NCBI GenBank assembly: GCA_038522945.1
Contig: JBCBJV010000004.1
Span: forward strand, 124,001-188,000
Direction: 5' to 3'
DNA length: 64,000 nucleotides
Source of the DNA: MED-G105 sp038522945
GTDB lineage: Bacteria; Pseudomonadota; Alphaproteobacteria; Caulobacterales; Parvularculaceae
This document shows, piece after piece, positions 43,024 through 50,992 of the stretch. Both the position numbers and the translations under genes were made by a program. Within the stretch, counting starts at the first letter, position 1. Each line of letters opens with the position of its first letter. The notes under the pieces are model-generated. The model saw only the letters and a program-made list of their open reading frames with translations. It made no database searches and had not been told where the DNA came from.

Positions 43024-44655
43024 TTACAGACCTTCTCCAAAAGAAGTGAGATCGGCAGGGGCAGTGATCCCGCGTCGGACCCAGACTTCCCAGAAAGCAG
43101 TCCGCTGGGTGAGTTTAAAGTCTGTATAAAGCAGAGCTTCCGACCGACCTTTAACTTCCGCAGTCTTGGCATCGAGGTCCAACCTTGGCACGAACACCAC
43201 ATTGGCAGCCCCCGCAGCGGCTCTTCCATCGGCTTGGCACTTGCGTTTTTCAGCGATGACACATGCGGTATCAGCACCGGTCAGGATCGCAACTTCGACC
43301 CCTTGGTCAGCGAGGGACCTAGCTTTCTCAGCCGCCTCCAGAAGCATTGTGGACTGATCAATTGGCGCCAAAGCGAAGAGTTCGCGGGCCTCCGGGGTTG
43401 AAAACCGGCCTTCTTCGATCCAGCGGGCAATGGTCGGGCCGCCAGGCTGCACCAACGCAAGACGGGTTCGCATGTCTTCCGATGCTTCGGCAGCAACTTT
43501 GTATTGTAGCACGAATTGACCGACCCCATGGGCGCCGATGGCAGCGGTCCAAAAAAGTGTTAGCACAGCAGCTGATGCAGCGATCGCGATCGAAGCGCGA
43601 TCATGGTTACGAAAAACGCCATCGTAAAAGGGAGAGGCGACGGAAAGGCTTGCCATCCCCGCCGCTACGGCGAAAAGCGGCATGGTCTGCGCGCCTGCGA
43701 TCCGGGCAGCTGCAAATGACGCCAGAAGGTACACGGCTCCAGCAGCCCAACCCCGCGCGTGTTCCCGTCCACCAAATATTGCTGAAGCAAAGATGATGAT
43801 TGTCGTGGCAACCCCGACCCCAGCAAGTCCCCAGCCACTACCTCCGTTGGCAAAAGCCTGAGCGCCCGCTGTTACCACACCCGAGGCGGCATTGGCGCGC
43901 TCGACCGTCAAACCCGGTGCCATTATTTCTGCAGCGATGGCAAAGACAACACCGGCGCCGAGCGCAGCAATGTAACGGTCGAGGCCAGCGCGACCGGTCA
44001 GGAATGGACACGCAGAAAGCGCTAGAACGCCAGCAAGAAAGAAAATTGGGCTCAGCATCCACAACGCAAAGAGGAGCCCCCCACATATGATGCCTTCAAA
44101 TCGGGCCCGGTCTCGTGCTTCGTCAGCAGGCGCACAAACAAGGGCTATGGAAAGCACCAAGTAAATGGCGAGCGCCAGCTCCTGGACCGCGGCGAATGGT
44201 GCACACACATAGGCCGCCACAGCCCCGGACAAAAACACCGTCTGCATGACCGGAAAGCGCGCCGCGCAAAAGTACGCCAGCGGATAAACGATCATCACCG
44301 TGGAAAGGACTTTCGCGATCAAATGAATGCGGCCAGGCGCATCGGCGAACACATCGGCCGCCATTAACAAAAAGAGGAAAAACGGCTCATTCTGCGCCTG
44401 AACGTCAATGTTACCTGCCGCAATTGCACGGGCATCCGCGATTGGGGCGATCATATCTACGGTGGGCGAAAGGCTTAGTAGTGCTGGCGAAAGCCCCGCA
44501 GCGATAACGAACGGCGTTGCCGCCAGAATAGCGAGGAGAAAAACCCAGCCGGGCTCTTGCCAAGCGTAAAGCGCCATGGTCAGTCGACGCGCTCTGGGCG
44601 CCGGGCGGCGCCATGCGGGAAAATCGTTATCGAATTGTTCCTGATACATCGACAT
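43024..44655 (-). CDS. Polytopic membrane protein of unknown function, possibly GT-C-like
   Basis: Protein of 543 residues with about 10-12 helices and a soluble C-terminal part of about 130 residues (from 410). After the first helix, a periplasmic loop contains VDMIAPIADARAIAAG and then NEPFFLFLLMAAD, a layout like the first loop of GT-C glycosyltransferases (Asp in loop 1, then a Pro-rich entry to helix 2). The C-terminal domain ends in short strands (VFVPRLDLDAKTAEV). I do not recognise a family, and GT-C membership is only suggested. The surroundings are nucleotide-sugar genes. Confidence 0.6.
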   Translation of the reverse strand: MSMYQEQFDNDFPAWRRPAPRARRLTMALYAWQEPGWVFLLAILAATPFVIAAGLSPALLSLSPTVDMIAPIADARAIAAGNIDVQAQNEPFFLFLLMAADVFADAPGRIHLIAKVLSTVMIVYPLAYFCAARFPVMQTVFLSGAVAAYVCAPFAAVQELALAIYLVLSIALVCAPADEARDRARFEGIICGGLLFALWMLSPIFFLAGVLALSACPFLTGRAGLDRYIAALGAGVVFAIAAEIMAPGLTVERANAASGVVTAGAQAFANGGSGWGLAGVGVATTIIIFASAIFGGREHARGWAAGAVYLLASFAAARIAGAQTMPLFAVAAGMASLSVASPFYDGVFRNHDRASIAIAASAAVLTLFWTAAIGAHGVGQFVLQYKVAAEASEDMRTRLALVQPGGPTIARWIEEGRFSTPEARELFALAPIDQSTMLLEAAEKARSLADQGVEVAILTGADTACVIAEKRKCQADGRAAAGAANVVFVPRLDLDAKTAEVKGRSEALLYTDFKLTQRTAFWEVWVRRGITAPADLTSFGEGL

Positions 44656-44869
44656 AACGCAGATGACCTCATAGTTGAGACGCTAGCGTTCCATTTTGGG
44701 TCGAATGGGAACTGCGCCTCTGGTTGCTGCGAAGGACAACGCAAAATAAGCGCCGGTTAACCATGTATCAGGACGAAAAAGTGTCAGCTGGCTCAACGGA
44801 TTGGGGTACGGTATTTGAACTGGGTGATGTGATGTGGGTCATTACGCCCTGCATGTACGCCGGGGAAAT

Positions 44870-46021
44870 ATGACGGGCAAAAGCGAGATCCAAAGTCTGA
44901 ATACGACGCAGACGGAGCGGCGTGGCCTTACGGATCTCGCACACGCCTGCGGGTTTGAGGCTATGGCCATAACGTCGCCGGATGCAATTGCATCGGCACC
45001 TGCGCACCTCAGGTCATTTCTTGAACAGGGCTTTCACGGTGAAATGCGCTGGCTTGAAGAACGTACCAACGAGCGATCATCGCCTAAAGCTCTTTGGGCG
45101 GATGTCCGGAGTGTCATTGTTTTTGCTCAAAACTATGGGCCAGAAACCTCACCATTGCCGGAATTGGACAGACGAGACCGTGGATACATTTCCGTTTATG
45201 CGCGCAACAAGGACTATCACGACGTCATCAAAAAGCGGCTCAAAGCCTTCGCCAGGGAACTGATTAACCGTCATGGCGGTGAGGTTAAGGTGTTCGTTGA
45301 CACCGCACCGGTGATGGAAAAACCACTCGCGACGGCCGCAGGGCTTGGCTGGCAAGGCAAGCATACCAATCTAGTCTCCAAGTCGTTCGGGTCCTGGCTG
45401 TTTCTTGGCGTGATCTATACAACTCTTGATCTTGACCCAGATGCACCGGAAACAGATCATTGCGGAAGCTGTACCCAGTGCCTGGAGATTTGTCCCACAG
45501 ATGCTTTTCCGGCGCCCTACCAGTTGGATGCGCGCAAATGCATTTCCTATCTGACGATCGAGCTGAAGGGAATGATCCCAAAGGCCTACCGCAAAGCGAT
45601 GGGCAACCGGATCTATGGCTGCGATGACTGCCTCGCGGTCTGTCCCTGGAACAAATTTGCAAAGGACGCAAACGAAGCACGATTACAGGCAAGGGCGGAC
45701 CTGTCGGCACCTAGCCTCTTGGAATTGGTGCGTCTTGATGATCCCGCGTTCCGCACACATTTTTCAGGCTCGCCCATCAAACGCATTGGACGGGATCGGT
45801 TCGTAAGAAATGTGCTTATTGCGATGGGTAACTCCAACGATCGCTCGCTACTGCTTGAAGTCACCAACAAACTCGATGACACCGCCCCGCTCGTGCGCGC
45901 AGCGGCCATTTGGGCCCTCTCAGAACTAGCATCATCGACAGAATTCCGCGGCTATCGGGAACGATATGAGCCAACCGAACTTCATCCACTGCCTTTAGCA
46001 GAGTGGGCTTCCGCTCGGTGA
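44870..46021 (+). CDS. queG: Epoxyqueuosine reductase
   Basis: Cobalamin- and iron-sulfur enzyme for the last step of queuosine synthesis in tRNA; 383 residues. It has the N-terminal cobalamin-binding part, two 4Fe-4S motifs (CGSCTQCLEICP and CDDCLAVCPWNKFA) and a C-terminal HEAT-like repeat (PLVRAAAIWALSELAS). The ATG at 44870 is preceded by GGGGAAA; an earlier ATG at 44834 adds 12 residues unlike the family. Confidence 0.95.
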   Translation: MTGKSEIQSLNTTQTERRGLTDLAHACGFEAMAITSPDAIASAPAHLRSFLEQGFHGEMRWLEERTNERSSPKALWADVRSVIVFAQNYGPETSPLPELDRRDRGYISVYARNKDYHDVIKKRLKAFARELINRHGGEVKVFVDTAPVMEKPLATAAGLGWQGKHTNLVSKSFGSWLFLGVIYTTLDLDPDAPETDHCGSCTQCLEICPTDAFPAPYQLDARKCISYLTIELKGMIPKAYRKAMGNRIYGCDDCLAVCPWNKFAKDANEARLQARADLSAPSLLELVRLDDPAFRTHFSGSPIKRIGRDRFVRNVLIAMGNSNDRSLLLEVTNKLDDTAPLVRAAAIWALSELASSTEFRGYRERYEPTELHPLPLAEWASAR

Positions 46022-46039
46022 AATGTCTGCCAGCTTGGT

Positions 46040-49000
46040 TTAACCAAATACGGAAACGTTCACTGTGCCTTGTTGAAACTGGCCATTTTCATCTAAGATC
46101 CAGTACCAGAATTCATCTTCGCCTGAGAAGTCTTCATCGGCAAAGTAGGTGATGGTCCCATCGTCATTGGCGACGATCCGTCCGTGTTCGGCGAAAATAC
46201 CATCGAGTCGAATTTCATCACCGTCGGGATCAAAATCGTTCGAGAGAACGTCGATTGTCACGCGTCCGCCGGCGCTAACCGACGCCGAATCCGCAACCGC
46301 GACGGGTGCTCCGCTTTCTTGATCAAGGACGCCATTAAACTTTTCATCGCTCCAGCCTTCACGTTCAATGCGACGGATCTGATTATCCGTTAGCTCGAAG
46401 AAGAGGCTCTTTTTGTTGGGAATACCTGTCGCGCGGTCGGAGAAGTACTCTTCGATCACGCCAACATAACGGCCATCATCAGTGACCCAGAAACCGTTTT
46501 GGTCGATTGCATTTATGAGCCCTGACCCAGAGATGCCCTTGCGATCGGCGATGTTTGTCAAGGGCGCTTCGCCAATAGAGTCCGTTTTGATACCGTCAAT
46601 ATTAAGTCGACCGTACTCGTCGAATTCAACGACCCCAATATTGTCGAGATTGGTTTCGAGATCAAGTCGGCCTTCGATCAGCTGATCACTGCTCAAGAAT
46701 GTGTCTGATGGCGTTACATTTGAATACTGAACATTCGTATTTAGGAAATCGATATCGATGAATACGTAGTTGAAGATATCGAGATTTACGTCAAGCCCAA
46801 GACCTGGCTGCAGCTCTTTCGACGTATCAAACCCCGTTTCAAAGCCGTCGATAGACACGTTGTTAAAGGCCATATCAACAACACCGCGATCAAGTTCGAA
46901 GGCGGAGTTGTCCGCCGCACGCACATGCGACTCGCGACTTGATACAAGGTCAATATCTTTGAATGTGTAACGTGTGGTGTAATCAAGGTGAACGCCCCGT
47001 TCGACCTCCCAAGCGGTGAAATCAGAAATGATTGACCGCAGATCATGCCCCTGCCGCGTGCCTGGACGAATTGCTTCAAATCCGGTTTCAACAGCGATCG
47101 CTTCATTGCCTTTGAAAATCTGGATTGGAGCGAGAGAGATTTGAGCGGTATCTTGATATCCAAAGATATCAGGCTGATTGGTCGATGACGTATCGATCTG
47201 CAAGCCTTCTGGATTGCTTCCACGGGAGTAATAGACAAAGCCCATGCCCCCCGGGATACCGGCAGCAACATTGTCTACAGCTTCCACCATTCGGCTCTGA
47301 AACCAGAACCCAGCACCCGTCCGACCGAGGTCGAAAGCGTTGGTATCTGGACCATTCTTGGTAATGGTGTTCATACCAAGAGCCTTGATAGCGATATTAT
47401 CTTCCCACCGACCAATTTCGTTGCCGGACTCTGAAACAAACCCTGATCCAATGATGTCATAAACGTTGTTTGAATTGATGATCGCATTTGAATCGTGATG
47501 GACGATCCCCCAACCAGGCACACCGGTTACTGCATTGCCAATAAGCATTGCTGGATCATCAATATCGCTTACGCCTGCGCGGTGAATATGAAGTGAGTAC
47601 CGGCCTTTAATGTTAGCGTCTGCAGTGACTGTCGAAAGATCGCCCACATCCACGGCCCGCTCAGATTTATCCGTCCGGCCAAGTTCAAGAAACTCCGCAT
47701 AGCGCACATCGATATCGTCAGAGTGCATCAGCATGACGTGACCGCGCTGGTGGACGGGTAGATCATCCGCGTTTTCCGTTTCAATCCGCACATTTCGGGA
47801 TTGATTCGAGACATAGGCCTTCAGGTCATCGCGGGGGCCGTCGTGATCATAGACGAGCGGCTCATCGAAATAGATACGGTTGCCTTCAATCCGGGAAATC
47901 ACCCGCTCTTCGTCTTGGGTCTCTGCCTGATCAAGCGTTCGCGGCCCATTGCGTTCTACTTCAACTAAGCGAGTGCCTGTAACGACAACAGTATCGCCAG
48001 CTTGCCAACCAGATGCACCACCGTCCAGTTCGATGGACGTATCACCACGCATGGGATCGGTCCGTACTTTCAAGAAGTTTTCTTTTTCCGTACCATGAAT
48101 ATTAATCTCCCCATGAGAGATCAATCCCCGTGAGAGCAAAGACGGGTCCCAGTCCACATCTATCGGACCATTATCGGCAATTGAGATCACCGCACTGACG
48201 TCTGCTTGCACCGGATCCCCAACCTTGCCAATCGAGAGGGTCCCGACAGGGGAAACGACAAACGTATCAACTTCCATGAAGGTGTCTTTGTCAGTGGCAA
48301 AATCAAGCTCACCGTCAACTCGGACAGTCATTAATGACGCGGGGCTTTCGCCGTCATAGTCCACTGTCACACCGCTTGAGATTAGGACATTGGCACCTTC
48401 GCCTGGGACTTCGCCCCCGGCCCAGGTGGCCGGATCGAACCAAGACCCGTTTGAGGTTGCGATATGAGTGGCGTCACTGATAGGCACGAGATTCAAAAGC
48501 GCATTGTGCTCAGACATCTTCAATGGATCATCCGGGTGCGCCCCATGGGAATGACCGCTATGCATATGGCCCATTTCCGCTGGGTCTTCGTGCGATGATC
48601 CAACTTCTGCGTGATCGGTATGAGCCTGACCATGCGAACCACTATCGTCGCTATCTTGAGTATTATCGTGAGACGAGTGTGGTACGTCCTCCAGACCATC
48701 TGCGCCGGAATGTGATCCTTCTGTCGAGTCCTCATTGGCGTCATCGCCAGGCGAAGCTTCGGCTTGATGGGTGCCATGAGAAGACGAATGCCCCTCGTCT
48801 TCCATGTGTTGATGGTTTGTGTCCTCGGTTTGCCCGACATGGTGATTCTGGTGAGGTACGTCATGCGTTTCGTCCGAACCTGCCGGTTCCATTGCACTCG
48901 GGTCGGACACTGAAGGTTCGCCTTCTACTGGCGCGGCCTCATCGTGATTGTGTTCTAGATCAGTTCCTCCTTCGCCGTGGGGCATTTCAACTGGCTGCTG

Positions 49001-50521
49001 ATGGCGGCTGATATCTGGGTCGCCAGCGTGCTCGGCATGCGTGCCATCAGCCATTGACGGTGTCTCGGCTGGTGGAACTTGCGCCTCAACCACTGGGTCA
49101 ACCTCTGGCTCAACGGGCATTGGTTCGGTTTGCGTGTCGAGAGGGGACTGAGCATCATCTTCGTCAGAGATTTGATCCCCCATCATTTCGGCGGCTTCCC
49201 CATCCGCGTCAGGAGATTGACCGATACTCGGGGCTTGCTGCGCTGCCGCTTGTTCAGGCATCTCGATATTTTGGGATGCAGGCGGATCAACGGGGGCGGG
49301 GGTCGGTTCGGCAGTTGCCGCGATTAACTCAAGCTGTCGATCTGCGTCACCATCAATACCGGAATTCGCGTCAGAACTCGCATTCCCATTGTCTTCTTCT
49401 GTTGCCGCAGAAGGCTGATCGACGGTCACCTCAGCGGCCGAAGGGTTGGAGCTTGCCAGTTCAGTTTCATCCGAAGTGGCTGCGCTTGTGTCAGCAGATT
49501 GGTCTGCGCGGCCTGTGGAAACGGAGGATTGAGTCGCCGCCGATGAGACAGGAACCGGCTGCGGCGCCCTTTGTTCGTCACCCGAAGGCTCTATATCACG
49601 CACCGTGTCAGTTGTTTCTTCCAGCGCGACCGTAAGCGGTTCGGTCGGCACCTCCGCTGACACTTCTTCCTCCGGCAAAACCTTGTCACCAATTTTGGGT
49701 GTGGCGACAGCATCTTGCGTCTCAACATTGGTGGTTGGTGGTTCCGCACTTGCCGGTGTCGACGTCGGAATAGGAAGTGCGGAAACATCAACTTCGCGCT
49801 CTTCAATAGCATTGCGCTCGGCTGGTGCGGAAGGCTCTGTCTCCGATACCATGATGGTATCGGCGGACCGCAGAACAACCGCTTCGTCGATACGCTCAAT
49901 CTCTTCAAGTGCTGCTCTCCTCCGATCAAGACGGGAAAGCCCAGCAAACCGGCCCTCTTCGATAAGATCACGGAGACGCTGGAAGCGAGCCTCACCAAGC
50001 TCAGGATCCCGGATATCGGTCCGCTCAGTCCGAACAAATCGCTGAACAAGACTAATCGGAGAAGGCTCAGCTGAAACTTCGTTATTGCGTTCGGCTAAAG
50101 CTGCCTGGGGCTCGGTCTCGGCCGCGCGTGCTTGCACCGCTGACTGATCGACAATCGACCTTTGCTCGGTGAGTTCCTGCACCAATGGATTAAAGCGGTC
50201 CCGAAGTGAGTCAGCATTGAGAACGAAACCGCTTTCAATCAGCGCTTCGAGTGCTTCAAAAAGGGGATAATCCTCAAGGAACTCCTCATCCCTCGCGTCC
50301 CCTTCGCGACCGGTAGTTTCCGCCGTGGCTTCTTGGATTTGCGTCCCCATTAGACCCAGCAGTACCGCGTTCGTGGTCGCACTAGCCCTCATGTCGCGGC
50401 GACGCTGACGCCTGCTTTTTTTTTGCGGCGCAAACTGGCTCGGCGCCGTCCCGTCCAACAATCTCTCTAGGTCAAAATCATCTGTACAGATTGAACCTGT
50501 GGAACTCGTCTTGGTACGCAT
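46040..50521 (-). CDS. Giant G8/beta-helix protein with His- and acid-rich region and cadherin-like C terminus
   Basis: Protein of 1493 residues, probably at the cell surface. Residues 1-70 have a basic patch (KKSRRQRRRDMR, 35-46) and a short hydrophobic stretch (NAVLLGLMG) unlike a normal Sec signal. Residues about 70-490 are disordered and Glu-, Pro- and Ala-rich. Residues about 490-665 carry about 27 His among many Asp and Glu, which should bind divalent metals. A G8 domain starts near 685 (NGSWFDPATWAGGEVPGEG). A beta-helix-like region follows to about 1330, and residues 1400-1493 form a cadherin-like/Ig domain with VLSNDFDPDGDE. G8 domains with a beta-helix occur in the animal hyaluronan-binding proteins CEMIP and TMEM2. 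Role here unknown; a polymer-binding or polymer-cutting adhesin is possible. Export by type I or a Sec route with an unusual leader is open. Confidence 0.85.
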   Translation of the reverse strand: MRTKTSSTGSICTDDFDLERLLDGTAPSQFAPQKKSRRQRRRDMRASATTNAVLLGLMGTQIQEATAETTGREGDARDEEFLEDYPLFEALEALIESGFVLNADSLRDRFNPLVQELTEQRSIVDQSAVQARAAETEPQAALAERNNEVSAEPSPISLVQRFVRTERTDIRDPELGEARFQRLRDLIEEGRFAGLSRLDRRRAALEEIERIDEAVVLRSADTIMVSETEPSAPAERNAIEEREVDVSALPIPTSTPASAEPPTTNVETQDAVATPKIGDKVLPEEEVSAEVPTEPLTVALEETTDTVRDIEPSGDEQRAPQPVPVSSAATQSSVSTGRADQSADTSAATSDETELASSNPSAAEVTVDQPSAATEEDNGNASSDANSGIDGDADRQLELIAATAEPTPAPVDPPASQNIEMPEQAAAQQAPSIGQSPDADGEAAEMMGDQISDEDDAQSPLDTQTEPMPVEPEVDPVVEAQVPPAETPSMADGTHAEHAGDPDISRHQQPVEMPHGEGGTDLEHNHDEAAPVEGEPSVSDPSAMEPAGSDETHDVPHQNHHVGQTEDTNHQHMEDEGHSSSHGTHQAEASPGDDANEDSTEGSHSGADGLEDVPHSSHDNTQDSDDSGSHGQAHTDHAEVGSSHEDPAEMGHMHSGHSHGAHPDDPLKMSEHNALLNLVPISDATHIATSNGSWFDPATWAGGEVPGEGANVLISSGVTVDYDGESPASLMTVRVDGELDFATDKDTFMEVDTFVVSPVGTLSIGKVGDPVQADVSAVISIADNGPIDVDWDPSLLSRGLISHGEINIHGTEKENFLKVRTDPMRGDTSIELDGGASGWQAGDTVVVTGTRLVEVERNGPRTLDQAETQDEERVISRIEGNRIYFDEPLVYDHDGPRDDLKAYVSNQSRNVRIETENADDLPVHQRGHVMLMHSDDIDVRYAEFLELGRTDKSERAVDVGDLSTVTADANIKGRYSLHIHRAGVSDIDDPAMLIGNAVTGVPGWGIVHHDSNAIINSNNVYDIIGSGFVSESGNEIGRWEDNIAIKALGMNTITKNGPDTNAFDLGRTGAGFWFQSRMVEAVDNVAAGIPGGMGFVYYSRGSNPEGLQIDTSSTNQPDIFGYQDTAQISLAPIQIFKGNEAIAVETGFEAIRPGTRQGHDLRSIISDFTAWEVERGVHLDYTTRYTFKDIDLVSSRESHVRAADNSAFELDRGVVDMAFNNVSIDGFETGFDTSKELQPGLGLDVNLDIFNYVFIDIDFLNTNVQYSNVTPSDTFLSSDQLIEGRLDLETNLDNIGVVEFDEYGRLNIDGIKTDSIGEAPLTNIADRKGISGSGLINAIDQNGFWVTDDGRYVGVIEEYFSDRATGIPNKKSLFFELTDNQIRRIEREGWSDEKFNGVLDQESGAPVAVADSASVSAGGRVTIDVLSNDFDPDGDEIRLDGIFAEHGRIVANDDGTITYFADEDFSGEDEFWYWILDENGQFQQGTVNVSVFG

Positions 50522-50992
50522 ACGTCTCTACCTTCAGCCAATTTAGGGGGAGGAACTTTTTCCCTGCTGAAGCGAAGATGACCGTGAGATGGATAAGGCA
50601 GACTTTGAGGCGGCTGATTGATTCTCATTTGTCTGTTTTCACCGCCGTAACCTTGTTTAATCAAAGGATGAAGGCACGCGGCAAGTCTAATGAAAATTTT
50701 GCTGAACCCATTCATCTCATTTGTGTTGAGAGAGGCGGACAAATGCGTAGCAATGCCGCTCGCGAGGGTCGCTTTTTCTGAAGGCGCAAGAAACGGCTTG
50801 TTTCCTAGGGTAAATAAATCTTTAAGCTGAGGAATTGATCCAAGATATTTGTAGCTTGGTAGGGTTAACACGCAATCAGCGTGACCGCTTGAAGATCAAA
50901 CACTTCCCCAAAACAAAGCAAACAAGGGAAGAATAAATTACGACATTGTCATCGTAATTTTGCCTGTTTTCCTTAATTGTGATTGTTTCAGA
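50522..50992. other. Intergenic region upstream of the giant gene
   Basis: About 470 bases between two minus-strand genes. It should hold the promoter of the giant gene and, at its far end, the terminator of the ATPase-glycosyltransferase gene. I see no coding region with family resemblance; a 96-codon open frame on the plus strand (50491-50781) has no ribosome site and runs antisense into the giant gene. No RNA gene is recognised. Confidence 0.4.
50935..50960. terminator. AT-rich hairpin, probable bidirectional terminator
   Basis: AAATTACGA (50935-50943) and TCGTAATTT (50952-50960) form a perfect nine-base stem with an eight-base loop, flanked by T/A runs. It lies about 30 bases beyond the stop of the gene at 50993. 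The low GC of the stem makes it a weak terminator; a protein-binding dyad is the alternative. Confidence 0.45.

Noticed and set aside
43347..43796. Open frame of 149 codons on the plus strand, very Arg-rich
   Set aside because: Antisense shadow of the polytopic membrane protein; composition is typical of reversed hydrophobic codons.
46035..46047. TTGGTTTAACCAA palindrome as an operator
   Set aside because: It lies at the converging ends of queG and the giant gene and overlaps the stop codon, so a regulatory role is unlikely.
48400..49100. Short tandem repeats or CRISPR-like array in the His-rich region
   Set aside because: His/Asp/Glu codons recur but there is no fixed unit or spacer pattern; it is coding low-complexity sequence.
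49054..49635. Open frame of 193 codons on the plus strand
   Set aside because: It is antisense to the disordered region of the giant protein, whose repetitive codons keep other frames open; no ribosome site and no family resemblance.
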